Assembly (NCBI GenBank): GCA_034509925.1
Contig: CM067528.1
Span: forward strand, 8,780,001-8,844,000
From: Hirudinaria manillensis
Taxonomy: Eukaryota; Annelida; Clitellata; Hirudinida; Hirudinidae
DNA: 64,000 bases
Reading direction: 5' to 3'
The translations under genes were made by a program, and so were the position numbers. Positions within the stretch are counted from its first letter, which is position 1; every line of letters starts with the position of its first letter. Of this stretch, positions 1-13,600 are shown one piece after another. The notes beneath the pieces are model-generated. The model was not told where the DNA came from. It made no database searches and worked only from the letters and a program-made list of their open reading frames with translations.

Positions 1-124
1 GATGGATGGATGGATGGATGGATGGATGGATGGATGGATGGATGGATGGATGGATGGATGGATGGATGGATGGACGGACGGATGGATGGATGGATGGATG
101 GATGGATGGATGGATGGATGGATG
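1..124. repeat. (GATG)n microsatellite
   Basis: Near-perfect tetranucleotide array starting at the window edge, with one block of GACG variants near 72-80, so the array probably continues to the left. It is open in several frames (repeating M-D-G-W), but this is only because the unit lacks stops. Confidence 0.97.
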
Positions 125-420
125 TCATTGTCATTTATGACCCTAATGGCGACATTCATTCATCAATCAGTTCGCGTGACCCCATGGCAACCATGCATTG
201 GCCATTAATTAACGATCACGCATATTCATCCATCCAATCATCCATCAATTCATTCATTCATTCATTCATTCGTTCGTTCGTTCATTCATTTATTTACAAT
301 TCCTTCCTTTCTTCATCATTCACTCACTCACTCATCGGACAGAATAAAGAAACAATGATTCGATATTTCATTGAAAGACAAACTTTTTCTCAGATGTTGT
401 TAGGCAGATAATAACGAAGA

Positions 421-546
421 CGACGATGATGATGATGATGATGACGACGATGATAATGATAATGATGATGATAATGATGATGACGACGACGATGATAATG
501 ATAATGATGATGATGATGATGATGACGACGACGATGATGATGATGA
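421..546. repeat. (GAT/GAC)n imperfect trinucleotide repeat
   Basis: Imperfect GAT, GAC and AAT triplets in tandem. No splice context or conserved protein surrounds it. Confidence 0.9.
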
Positions 547-715
547 CGCCGATGCATCAAATAGTCATGAAACTTTTATGTCGTGAGATGTAAGGCAATG
601 AAATTGGAAAATATTTTCGTCACGATTTTGCGGTTTTGATTTTATTAATAAAATAAAATCATTAATTGCTTTTAAATAAAATCATAAACTTTTTTTTTCA
701 AAAGATTTAATAATA

Positions 716-940
716 TAATAATAATAATAATAATAATAATATTTAATAATATTATAATATTATTAATGACTTAAAGTTATTATAATTATTATAATAATAA
801 TAATTATTATTATATTATATTATAGTATTATATTATATTATTAAATAATATTATTATTATAATTATATATTATAATAATTATATTATTATTATTATATAT
901 TATAATAATTATAATAATAATATTATTATTAAATATAATT
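716..940. repeat. A+T-only low-complexity tract
   Basis: Almost pure A/T built of TAA/ATT triplets in both orientations, so it contains many self-complementary stretches. No coding potential. Confidence 0.9.
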
Positions 941-1030
941 GATCGATGTTGTCATAATAGCTGACTTTGATCGATCGTATCAGAAGCACTTAAAGGAATT
1001 AAACCCGTACCTGAGATGATAACAATTTCA

Positions 1031-1165
1031 TTCATCCTCCCATCCATCTATCCATCAATCCATTCGTCCATCCATCTGTCCATCCATCTAACAATCAATC
1101 CATCCATTTATCCATCTATCCATCCATTCGTCCGTCCGACCGTCCACCCTTCATTCATCCAGTGG
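1031..1165. repeat. (ATCC)n imperfect tetranucleotide repeat
   Basis: Degenerate CCATCCAT-type array, the reverse complement of the GATG family seen at position 1. The open frame across it (Pro-Ser-Ile-His runs) is a repeat artefact. Confidence 0.85.
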
Positions 1166-1535
1166 ATTCATGTCATCCTTCCATCAATCACACTCCACAA
1201 ATGACTGATGGCTGTTTTATCGTCCCAATGAAATCTTCAAATTGGTCTTAGTCCGTATCTCTCGTATCGTACGATTACGTCATTTTATAATACTAAAAAA
1301 AAGATAATAATAATAATCATAGCAATAATAGTAATAAAAACAAGAAGAAAAAGATACAATATATATTTGTTATTATTAAAATATAACAGTATATTATATA
1401 ATGGCTACTATTATTATTATTATTATATTGTAATATTCTGAAAATATTTTCTGTTAAATTAAAAAAAATAATTCCTTCTTTAGTGACTCATCAATGTTGG
1501 TAATATTAGTGAACATTTGAAAATTTCAAGTTAAG

Positions 1536-1574
1536 AGATCATCATCACCATCAGCACCAACACCACCCTAACCG

Positions 1575-1613
<39 letters not shown>

Positions 1614-1662
1614 CCCTTATCATTATTATCACCAACATCATTACCATCATCATCATCATCAT
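1536..1662. repeat. (CAT)n microsatellite
   Basis: Tandem ATC/CAT triplets with interruptions. One of many arrays of this family in the window. Confidence 0.9.
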
Positions 1663-2310
1663 GAAACCATCCATCTCTCCAGAGTCTTATTATTGCAATG
1701 GCAAGACAATGTTTCAATGGACCACTCTTTCTGTCTTTGCATCTCTCTTTAGGGCCATTCCGTCAACAACTATAACGATAATAATAATAATAAAAAAATA
1801 ATAATAATATAAAATATTTGTATAAACTATAGTTTATTATTTATCAACAAACAAGATCCTAAATCAACAACACAACAACAACAACAACATTCAGAACCTA
1901 GAAATCGCAGAACAAAGATACTTAGCTGCCACCACAATCATAGTAAACCATCACGATGCACCTGTTTGACCCCACGGCAGGGCTACAATACGAGCCTCCA
2001 TCACGCCATTCATGGAGATCAAAAGCCACGTAAACGCTACCCCGGCGGTTCAATCGGTACGAAAGATACTAAATAAGGTCTCTAGGGACAAAGACACTAA
2101 ATAAGCCTGACTGTCGTTAAGGACGCGGGCGAAATGAAGATGGCGATGATAATGACGATGACGACGACGACGATGTGGAATGCCGGATGGCTTGAGGAAG
2201 GGGAGAGTGGGTAGAACTGCCTTATTACTGTGTAGTAGAGTGATGATGACGACGACGACAATGGTGATGGTGAGTAAGAATGATCTATGGCGAATTAAAC
2301 GAGTGAATCA

Positions 2311-3245
2311 GTGAGTGAGTGAGTGAGTGAGTGAGTGAGTGAGTGAGTGAGTGAGTGAGTGAGTGAGTGAGGGAGTGAGTGAGTGAGTGAGTGAGTGAGT
2401 GAGTGAGTGAGTGAGTGAGTGAGTGAGTGAGTGAGTGAGTGAGTGAGTGAGTGAGTGAGTGAGTGAGTGAGTGTGTGAGTGAGTGAGTGAGTGAGTGAGT
2501 GAGTGAGTGAGTGAGTGAGTGAGTGAGTGAGTGAGTGAGTGAGTGAGTGAGTGAGTGAGTGAGTGAGTGAGTGAGTGAGTGAGTGAGTGAGTGAGTGAGT
2601 GAGTGAGTGAGTGAGTGAGTGAGTGAGTGAGTGAGTGAGTGAGTGAGTGAGTGAGTGAGTGAGTGAGTGTGAGTGAGTGAGTGAGTGAGTGAGTGAGTGA
2701 GTGAGTGAGTGAGTGAGTGAGTGAGTGAGTGAGTGAGTGAGTGAGTGAGTGAGTGAGTGAGTGAGTGAGTGAGTGAGTGAGTGAGTGAGTGTGAGTGAGT
2801 GAGTGAGTGAGTGAGTGAGTGAGTGAGTGAGTGAGTGAGTGAGTGAGTGAGTGAGTGAGTGAGTGAGTGAGTGAGTGAGTGAGTGAGTGAGTGAGTGAGT
2901 GAGTGAGTGAGTGAGTGAGTGAGTGAGTGAGTGAGTGAGTGAGTGAGTGAGTGAGTGAGTGAGTGAGTGAGTGAGTGAGTGAGTGAGTGAGTGAGTGAGT
3001 GAGTGAGTGAGTGAGTGAGTGAGTGAGTGAGTGAGTGAGTGAGTGAGTGAGTGAGTGAGTGAGTGAGTGAGTGAGTGAGTGAGTGAGTGAGTGAGTGAGT
3101 GAGCGAGTGAGTGAGTGAGTGAGTGAGTGAGTGAGTGAGTGAGTGAGTGAGTGAGTGAGTGAGTGAGTGAGTGAGTGAGTGAGTGAGTGAGTGAGTGAGT
3201 GAGTGAGTGAGTGAGTGAGTGAGTGAGTGAGTGAGTGAGTGAGTG
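2311..3245. repeat. Long (GAGT)n array, about 935 bp
   Basis: More than 230 nearly perfect GAGT units with only a handful of substitutions or slips (for example GGGAGT near 2371, GTGTGAG near 2473, GTGAGTGTGAG near 2668 and 2791, GAGCGAG near 3101). The minus strand reads as an endless Leu-Thr-His-Ser repeat with no stop; this is not a gene. The low divergence points to a young or actively slipping array, and its assembled length may be wrong. Confidence 0.98.
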
Positions 3246-4566
3246 ACTGGAAGCTGTAAACAGACGAACGATACTTGATTAAAGTAAGTCATCGTCGTCG
3301 TCATCATCGTTATCATCAACATCAACGCCATCATCATCATCATCGTCATCATCGTCGAGATTTTTCTCGAGGCTTATGTTTTAGGAATCGCGTGCCTCCA
3401 CCAACTCTCCTCATCATCGATGTAAACGTCATCGGGCATCACGTGGTCCGTCAACTGTGACGTCATGTTTACGTCACCGCTTCGGAATTTTGCCGGAAGT
3501 TCTCGCGTGAAGGTCCTTTCGAGACCGGAGTCGTAACTCTGGATTTAAATACTGGTGAAACCGGTTGATCATCACAATCACTATCATTATCATCATCGTC
3601 GTCCTCGTCGTCATCGTCATCACATTATTAGTTTTATTCCCTTATAACTTCATTAGGAGATACTCGGGCCGAGCCATTTTGAGCGGCTCGAGGGAGGTAC
3701 GACATGCCCGTCGCATGAACGCCACCGGTTAATGCAACCGTTGCATGTTGGTATGGTCCAATAAGATTTTGATTCGTTTGTTCGTTTCGCTTTTGAATTA
3801 TTTTCAGTTGACGCTACAAAAGTTTTTAAAAAAAGTTTATGGGCAGTAAATTGTTCTTTGTTCCGACCTTTGACGGGTGAAGATGATGACGACGCCGATG
3901 GTGAAGATGACGACTCCGACGACGAGAAAACAGAAGCAAGAGCATAAGTCCGTCACCAATTCCGGAATCGTTATCGTTTCCAGCTGTCGCACTGGTGCGA
4001 AATTAAGTGCACCGAAGTTAAATTTGATTTCATTTTATGTGCAATCCATGGATGGATCGACGGAAGGATGGGCGGTTGGATGAGCTGGAAAAGAATGGAA
4101 GGGTGAAACGACGGAGACAGGAATGATTGCATGAAAAGTAGGAAGAACAAATGAATGGTCTGGATGGATGGACGGACAGACGGACGGATGGAAGGAGGGA
4201 TAGGTGGATGGACGGTCGACCTAAGAAACACACTCGAAACGTGAATGAAAAAAAAAAATAAATAAAAAATAAAAACATCTCCCGAGTGAACGCCTCTTAT
4301 GACTCGCAACGAAGTTTTCCTAATTCTCCTCTCACCTCAATTCAGTATCTCTCTGGAACAGTTCTTCGCGTCTTTCCAGGAGTTCTTCCTGTCCCTCTCC
4401 TTGTCCTGTCGCGTCCTGACGTGTATTCCTCCGTCTGTCCGTCTCCTGTTCCGTCTCATCCACTCCATTCTTCCATCCATCACGACTTCCCTCCTGGGGA
4501 ATCAGAAAGAAACTGGAATGGGTGGAGCCTATTTACATAAACCCTGGCCGCTCGATGACGAAGTAG

Positions 4567-4569
4567 ATA

Positions 4570-4630
<61 letters not shown>

Positions 4631-4681
4631 CGATAGCGATGACGACAATGATGATGATGGTGATGATGATGATAATGATGG
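4567..4681. repeat. (GAT)n microsatellite
   Basis: About 20 perfect GAT units followed by imperfect GAC/AAT variants. It encodes poly-Asp in one plus-strand frame and poly-His on the minus strand, with no supporting splice signals. Confidence 0.95.
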
Positions 4682-5809
4682 TTAAAATGTTGGGAGATGG
4701 CGCTGAATAAGCAAAATGCTTGCTCATTTCGTAAATTGTCTCCTTCCTCAACTTTCATCAACTCCTTTCTTCAACGATCCATCCATCCTTCCTTCTTTGC
4801 TTCCATTGACAGCGGAGGTGTTGTTTTAGCGGAGCGGAGGCGACTGGTTCGACTCCCCGCTCTGGACTTCATTTGATTCATTCCCACAGGAATGAGGATC
4901 AATCGTCAACATGCTGATGGCCAGAAATGGAGGAGACAGTTTGGCACGAGTGATCATTCTTCCACTCATTTTATCACTAAACCACCCACTCATTCATTCA
5001 CTCACTCATCCACCCAAGCATTCACTCACTCATCCATCCACATACTCTTGTCCACCCAAACTCAACTCAAACAGCCACACAGCGGCACAGACGTTGAAAG
5101 AGAATTCATATTTCGCATCACCAACAACAATGAAAATAAAAACAACAACAACAACTGAGGAAAATTGAAAATCCACTCCACTTGTCTCCAGGGACCACCT
5201 TCCAAAGTCTCCATTGTCTTTCGACAATTTAAACGATCCTTCGTCTCCACACTGTTATTATTATTATTATTATTGTTATCATACTGTAATTATAGTTATT
5301 ATTATCATATTCATTTTATTGTATTAAAAATAATTATAATCGTTATTATATTGAAAAATGATGGCAACATCACAAACAGAACGAATATACCGACAAAGAA
5401 AACAATGGGTGCCGAGCGATAATACAGTTCACTTATGAATTATCTATGTCCCTATTGTGGGTCGTACTCGTATTCTATGTGATTCTCCCATTGTATCTGT
5501 TGCGGCAGGGTGGACAATAATTGTACGTTGGGTCGCCATCATCATCACCACCACTACCACAATCATCATCATCATATCCGTGGTGGCGATAATTGAGTGG
5601 TCGAGTTAATTTTCATCAACTCCCCGAGAAGAGAGAGAAGCCTGCTTTTACTCGATAATGTGATTTTCAATTCTTTGGTCCGAGCGGAGCATATTTTATC
5701 TATGCCCGGCTCGTGACGTCACGTAGTCGCTTATTTACAGGTTCTCCAGCGAAACAGGTGCTCTGCCCAAAACCCCGAAGTTGGTGCAATTAAACTGCAA
5801 TGATAACAA

Positions 5810-5935
5810 CGACCATAACCATTGCTGCCTTCGTCATCATCACTAGCATCGCCATCATCGTCGTCGTCATCATCGCCATCATCGTCATCATCGTCATCGT
5901 CATCATCATCATCATCAGCAGCAGCAGCATCGTTA
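5810..5935. repeat. CAT/CGT-type trinucleotide repeat
   Basis: Imperfect ATC, CGT and CAG triplets. The Ile/Val-rich reading frame is a repeat artefact. Confidence 0.8.
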
Positions 5936-6279
5936 TCACCACCCCTTGCCAGAAGAAACTTTCCACTTCATTCGTTCATTGGAAAGTAATCCCTCCCCGT
6001 GTTTGCACCAATCAAAATGCCCGCAGTCAGGGGCAAAGGTCACGTAAACTATGACGTCATACAACCTCTGACCCCCGAACTCGTTTCCGGGTAAGTCATC
6101 TCCTGCACTGCGACGGGTTGAGTCTGTAGCGCAGAAATAGCGCAACGGCGCTAAAATATCTCGTAAATAATTTCGAAACGATCGCCAGGTGGCTGGCATT
6201 TTTCGATTGCTGACTTTGAACTGGGACCAATATATCGGACGTAACTGGGTCTTTATGACTGCCAGCTGCTTGTTAATAA

Positions 6280-6283
6280 TAGA

Positions 6284-6330
<47 letters not shown>

Positions 6331-6585
6331 TAATATTATTATAATAATATTATTAAATTATTATAATAGCATTATATATTATATATATCACCGTTATTAT
6401 TATTATTATTATTATTGTTACCATTAATATTATTATAATAATATTATTAAATTATTATAATAGCATTATATATTATATATATCACCATTATTATTATTAT
6501 TGTTACCATTAATATTATTATAATAATATTATTAAATTATTATAATAGCATTATATGTTATATATATCACCGTTATTATTATTTG
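6280..6585. repeat. A+T-rich tandem repeat with palindromic units
   Basis: After a (TTA)n run, a block of about 80-100 bp recurs three times (near 6330, 6412 and 6500). Each copy contains the palindrome-prone core AATATTATTATAATAATATT, then AATTATTATAATAGC, an ATATAT tract and ATCACC. Copies differ by single bases and by the length of the intervening TTA run. Confidence 0.85.
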
Positions 6586-8948
6586 TTCTACGGCCTCCGC
6601 TTCCTGGAAACCGCCAACGGCAATGGGCGTCTCCAGTTCTGACGTTCAATAAGTTGGATCACATGCGTCTTCCTCGAACAATTTCAAATCGAACGATTCG
6701 TATTGGCGGCCATCTTGTTCGTTGTTTTTATGTTCTTGCAATTTCCCAGTTCTTTTACTGCTTCGATTAGAATTATATTCGTGCTTTTCGGCGAATTTAA
6801 ATCTTTATTTAATAAACATCATTGTACTTAAAAATAAATTCAAATTAATTATTTAATTAACGATATTATTAAAAATTTACAAAAATACTTTAAAAAAAAA
6901 TTTTGTGCAAATACAATTTAAATATCTTAGTTTCGTTCATATATAATCATTTTTATGAACACTGTTATTGCATACATCCACTTATAACTTAATGTCTTCA
7001 ACACCATAATGACCTCGGTGACCTCTCCGTGGAATGGCCATATTAGCAGCCCGACCTAATAAGGCCGTCATAAAACTCTCCATCATCTCCAGATATTTCC
7101 GAAGAGGAAGAAACTGATCGCGGACTTAGGAATTAAAAATAATAGCATTCCCTACTATTGTCGGCGCATTAATATTTATTATTATTATTAATTATAATTA
7201 CTAGTTTATTATTGCATTATTATTATATTTAATAATGCATCCCAATAGTAGCTAGTAGTACGACGATGGTATCTTAAGAACTCAACGACCGGGCAACTTT
7301 GTTACAAACATTAACAATGAAATTGCAATAATAATGTTATTAATAATAATTCAAATAATAATAACAACAGTGATAACAATAATAATAATAATAATAATAA
7401 TATCAAATATGAATCTCAAGAGAACGTTGAAACAAGCGAATCAAATGGTCCGTAACTCCACTGACCGTCGAACCGTGCACGGAGGTGTTCCCTCCCGACA
7501 TCTGGGGAATGGAAAAAAATTTGACGCTCGGTCGGTCCCGCCTACCACCCCCTACCGCAGACGCCATTTGCAATCCACTTACTCTCTCCTTCGTCCCACC
7601 ATCTCTCCATCCCTCTTTCTTTTTTCCTCGTTCTCTCCACAAGGGAGAGTTCAATACGTCATGGGCCGTTATTGCGGGAGGTCAGAGTTCACAGGATGTT
7701 AGATCGATCGGTCACAAATTCACCTCCAGTAACTTAATTATTCATAATATTTCCCCTGCCTTCGTTATAGTTAACAATGTATAATGTATTACAACATATA
7801 TATAGTAATAAAAATATATTATACTCTAATTACAATACGAATAATTGCATTAATTACTGATGCTATTAATAACAATATTGTATTATTTAATGGTAACATT
7901 AACATTATTACCATCAAATATGATACTTTTTGAGAGCCAACACAAAACACGTGTCCGTAAGAAGATGAGGAAAAACTGCAAATTAGGTTTTAAACTGCAG
8001 TGGATCCTAAAAGCCATGAAATTGCATTACAACCACTTGGATGATTTCAACAACAACAACAACAACAACAACAACAGCATTAAAACATTTAAAAAAACAT
8101 TTAAAGCACAAAACAACAACGAAACGAGAGGAAAGATTAGGCGGACGTGACCCGAAAAAATATCTCGGACGCTTCCCAAGAATATGTTAACGAATAAATA
8201 ATAATAATAATAATAATAATATTTACTCTAGAATATATTAATGAATAAATAATAATAATAATAATAATAATATTTACTTTGGTAATACAAATTACATTTA
8301 TTAATTACAATTCGATAAAATTATGAAATTACATCATACAATTCTTTGTCCATGTTTGTCTCAGAACTTCCAACAACACAAAGTCACATGACACCTTCCA
8401 AATGATAATAACTTATTAGGATCTTCGATAAACGATTTGAAATTAAATTTAGATTCATCGTTAACATTATCATTGTTATCATCATCACCATCATCATTAT
8501 CATCATTATTATTATTTTATTGTCATTAAATATTTATTAACAAATATACCTTATCATTTTGCATCATATATACATAAATGCAATAATGCCTCAAAATACT
8601 ATTTCCAAACATGTTTACATCTTAAAAGACATACAAAGACATCAACGTCTCACCTATTCAAGTAAACAAATGGATTAATGTTTTCCTAAACATTCATCAT
8701 CATCATCATCATCATCACCAACGTCATCAACATCAACAACAACAATTTCGTGATAAATTCTAAAAAATGACAAGAAAAAAAAGAAAACTTCTTAAAATCA
8801 TTGTCATCGCAGCAGCACCATCACCATTATCGCCTCTGCAGTCATCATCATCATCATCATCATCGAAGCAGCATCATCATCATTACCATCACCGCCTCTG
8901 CAATCATCATCATCACCGCTTGCGTAATCGTCGTCGTCGTCTTCGTCG

Positions 8949-10558
8949 TCATAGGATCGTCATCCTGGTGTTGTTGAACTTGAGTAGAACCACACCGTTG
9001 TTGTCCTCGTTCGACAGCCTCGAAGATTTGCAGAAAGGCGACGGCATCGTCGACGTCGCTGGCGTCGAATGAAGAGACGACGACGATGACGACGACGACG
9101 ACGACGATTCCGACGACATGCTATCTAAAGATACGACCGAGCTGAACACGCGCGAGGAGGCCAACAACGACGAGGACTTGGCGGTCGGTGAAGCCGATGA
9201 AGTCGGTGTCGATGTCGTCGGTGTGGGAGAGGAAGAGGACGACAACGCAGGGGAGGATTTGTCCTGGAGTCGTAGTGACATCTTGTAACTGGAAAATAAT
9301 TTATTTTTTAAAAGGGAGTTAACTATATTCAAGATGTAATATACTGGCATAATTATTTATTATTACAAATTATTATTATTATTATTATTAAATATTGTAA
9401 CAGGAATCATCAAAAGGTAGTTGTGCAAAATCAACAGCAGCAGTAGTAATAGTAACAATAATAAGGACAACATCAATAATAATAATATTAATAATAATAA
9501 AGATAATAATAATAATGATAATAATAACGATAAAAATAATAACAACAATAATAATAATAGCAATAATAATAATAATAAATATAATAATAAATTCCAGCTC
9601 ACTAGTCAGTCTCCCTGTAGACAGGTAGTCCTTCCAGCCACCTGAATGCATCAACATCAGGTTGCATTCTGTACAGTGAAGCTGCCTTCTGCAGGATCTC
9701 CATCCTGACGAGAACCTCCCACTCTTTGTGCTTCTTAGAGAAGTTTATGTACTTCGAGCGGCCGCCAGCGTCGCCGTCGCAGCTTCCGAAGTCGCGACGA
9801 AGTTCCAGACCGTTGTCGCGACGGAGACCGCAGTCGACGTCGTCGGCAGCGAGGTCGACGTAGTCCTTGTGGGCCGTGTCGATCATGGTCAGGTCGGTCA
9901 GGAAGGTGCCCAAGAAGGGCACGGTGCCCTCGCAGTGAACGTCCGAGCAGACGTCCGATGTGCTCGGAAGCTGTTTGCACGAGGGTTCGAATCATTCGAT
10001 TATCATCATTATTATTATTATTGTTATTATTATTTGCACATTTATGCGTATTTATTTTATCCAATTATTCGATTATTATGTGCCTGATTATATGTGTATT
10101 TATACAATTACTTGTTTCTGCATTATCTCGTAATTATAATTTCGAAACGATCGCCAGATGGCAGGCATTTTTCAACAAAAAAACAAAATGTCTACCTTTT
10201 TGGGCGAAACTTCCAGAGTTCCAGGACAACTGAGGTCACCGTGACTCTTGTGGATCCTCAACCTGTTGGCGTGGATTTGCTTCTTCCTGTTGACCTTCAG
10301 CGTGACCTCCGAACTTTTCGACTTGCCCGTGCCCTCCTACAAAGAAAATGACAAGGCAAAGATCATGACAGATTAACAGGAAGCACGATGGTGACGATGA
10401 AGACGATGATAATCGTGCCACGTTTACCTTCTCCAGGACGTCTCTACAGAGTTTGTGGTTGTCCACGTCTGACATGAGAACTGCCAGGTTGTGAAATGCA
10501 GACATGTAGGACCTGAAACGAAAATAACAACAATGATCAATATTAACCATTAATAACA

Positions 10559-10623
<65 letters not shown>

Positions 10624-13600
10624 TGTTATGTTAATATTAATAATAACAACACCGACATAATGGAAAAGCACCGAGCATCTCAGTCGACGAACCGAGGGTC
10701 ACTCACCTGTCGACAGCACTCCAGGTGTGAGACAACCTGTGAACAGAGGAGCTTTGCAGAGCAGACAGGATGGCTTTCAAAGATGAAAAGTTCTTGAACC
10801 TCCTGCACTCCTGTTCAATGACAACGTGATGATTACATGCAATCAGATTCATTTCAATCAGATGTAAAGGTTGAGGTAATGGTACTTATTTACTTATTAT
10901 AATAATATTAATAATATTAACAGTAATAATAAATGTAATAATAATAATAATAACAATAATAAAAATGTAGCAATATAGCTACATACTTATTCATTGTTTC
11001 CATTTTCGCAATCAAAATACCATCCTGACAACAACAAACAAACACCACCACCAACAACAAGACAAGTACCTGTGCAACTCCGATCCACCTCTCGATGACC
11101 TTTGCCCTCCCTTCGAGGGTCAAGGACTCGTCCAAGATGCAGGTCATGACCCTATAAACCAGAGCATTGAACTGTTCCACAGTGGCCTGCACGGTAGATG
11201 AAGACGACGACCTCGACAAAGATGGCGAAGTCGACGGGGGGAGAGACGGGGAAGCAGGCGACTTGGAATTCCCAGGTCGGTTTCTCTTTCCCCAGGCCGA
11301 GCCGAGACATTGGTGGAGAAGGACGTTGCGGAAGAGATCCTACGTACAATTTTTTTAGTTTACATGCATTTTATTTCTTTTTTAAATCAAATATTGTTTT
11401 TTAACACAAATATTTATTTACAAATTATGATTATCCTATTAATTATGAGGAGACCCTTAGCCACAGAAACCGTGGTCAACCAACCGCGTCCATGCGCGTC
11501 AGCAGTTCCGCCACAACGGTCGGCGAGAAGTCGTCGAAGTCTGCAACCCTCGAACTGCACCGGTCGACCTCCGACTCGGGATGGAAGTCCTCCACTACGT
11601 AAGGGGTGTAGTTGCAGCCTGAGATGTTATTGGAGTTGTAACTGAGTGCTTGAAATGATGTGACTGTTGATGATGATGTGACTGTTGATGATGATGGTGA
11701 TGGTGATGATGATGGTTTAGTCACTGAGTGATTAAAATGATAGTTTTGAGATATTTTCATTCACTGTCCATCAGAAGGTAATCAAAGACAATTGTTGAAA
11801 CTATAGAATCAAAACATGGTGCTCAAAGACGGTCAGTAGATTAAACCGAGTAGAGAGACCGACATTAAAAGTAAAAGTCATCGTCCTTACTCAATTTGAA
11901 GATCGGCGTGGGCGGAGTCAGATTTCGATTGGCGGCCACTGCCCTTACGCTGGTGGCCAGTTGTTTGTCTACGCTTTCGTGATCGTTGAGGTTAGCTTTG
12001 AAAAATTCCGTCAGCATCCTCAGAGGTTCGTTCTCCTCGGTTTCCTCGAGTGCCGTGCCCCGGGTGCCTCCACGGGATCTCGTAACTTCCTGCTCCTTGT
12101 CGGTCGGTTCCGAGAAGTCGGAAGGGTACAAATACAACCACATCAGGAATGCCATTTTCAAGCTCCTAAAAAAAAATTGTATGAACAAAGCAATGAATAA
12201 ATAATTAAAGAATAAATAATTAATTATGAATAATTATAGAATAAATAATTAGAGAATTATAAATAATTATAGAATAAATAATTAAAGAATAAATAATTAA
12301 TTATGAATAATTATAGAATAAATAATTAAAGAATTATAAATAATTATAGAATAAATAATTAAAGAATTATAAATAATTATAGAATAAATAATTAAAGAAT
12401 AAATAATTAATTATGAATAATTATAGAATAAATAATTAAAGAATTATAAATAATTATAGAATAAATAATTAAAGAATAAATAATTAATTATGAATAATTA
12501 TAGAATAAATAATTAAAGAATTATAAATAATTATAGAATAAATAATTAAAGAATAGACAATCGTAGGAGATGAACTTCCACAGTTGACTCACTTGAGCGA
12601 GTTTTCCTTTACCGAACTGCGCATCTTTTGGTCCTTCTTAACCTCTGCATATCTGGAAAAATGATTTCAATAAAGACAAAACTGCCGACGACTTTAGTAT
12701 ATGTTAAACAGGTTTATTATTATATAATAGTGAACATTAGATTACATTACATCAGATTACATGCATAAATGTAAAATAATAATAATAAATACTGATGGCA
12801 TCATCAAGAAACTGATTAGGAAATCAACTCGCGACCTTTCAATGAGGCATCTAAGGACGTCCGTCACAGTCGAGTGGCTCCTGAAGGTGGCCAGAAAAAC
12901 GTGGACCACTGAGGGCTCCAAGTCGCCCGTGTCGTGGGCCGTCAACGACCTTGTCAGGCCTTTCAGGGTGCAGTACTTGAGGACCCTGACCTCCCTCGTG
13001 CTCCACCTGAGGCAACCCTCGTGTCGGGGGGACGTGGGGTCGGAGCTCGGATCGGAGATTTCCTCACCTGTCGACGAAGAGTCGAAACATGGCCGTCGAC
13101 TCGGAAGACCAGCTTCGCTGTCGACATCGTCTCGATCGACGTGGCTGTTGGTGTTGCTGTTATTGTAGCTGCGAAAGTTGTAGTCGTAGCTATTTTTGGG
13201 AATCTTGAAGAGTTTCCTTATGAACTCCCGATGGAACCACTTCACCTTTTTGTGGTGGTGATGATGACGATCTTCCTGTAGAGTCTTCTGTTGTGCCTGA
13301 TTGATGGTGATGATGATGATGTCGATCATAAATCTGATGACTAGGAGGAGAGGGGTGATTACAGAGTATTATGGGAATTATGATAACAGTCATTGTTTAT
13401 GCTGCAATCAAATCAGGAGACAGCAGGCATTCCCAAGTTGGATGTTTATTGCACCGACTCCACCTCAATCATCAATTGCCCGTCATCGTCGTTGTCGTCG
13501 TCATCATCACTGCAATCATTATCGTTACCATCACCGTCAAAGCACTTATCATCTTCAATCTTCCGTTGTCGTCATCGCTATTGTCACTGAAGTCATCATC

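Larger units (their letters stand above)
3246..8948. other. Gene-free repeat-rich stretch left of the RalGEF gene
   Basis: I found no exon with convincing protein similarity on either strand. The stretch holds short CAT, GAT and AAT arrays, A+T-rich runs and moderately G+C-rich patches (for example 3480-3780 and 5990-6200) that could be regulatory. Three perfect TGACGTCA palindromes lie at 3458, 5714 and 6052. The RalGEF gene on the minus strand ends at 8949, so part of this is its 3' untranslated region or downstream spacer. Confidence 0.6.

Noticed and set aside
1-411. Plus-strand frames encoding Met-Asp-Gly-Trp repeats
   Set aside because: Pure product of the GATG array at the window edge.
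2285-3352. 355-codon minus-strand frame of repeated Leu-Thr-His-Ser
   Set aside because: It is the translation of the (GAGT)n array, whose unit contains no stop in any frame; there is no splice, start or conserved context.
4822-4866. tRNA-like sequence (GGTTCGACTCC near 4849)
   Set aside because: The would-be T-arm has only two pairs next to the loop, and there is no acceptor stem or A box at the right distance.
5936-6199. Minus-strand 87-codon frame in a G+C-rich patch
   Set aside because: No conserved motif; it overlaps the dispersed 45-bp element and CRE sites and is more likely non-coding.
9363-9657. Leu- or Ile-rich minus-strand frames and Asn-rich plus-strand frames
   Set aside because: Translations of an AAT-type microsatellite in the RalGEF intron between 9288 and 9603.
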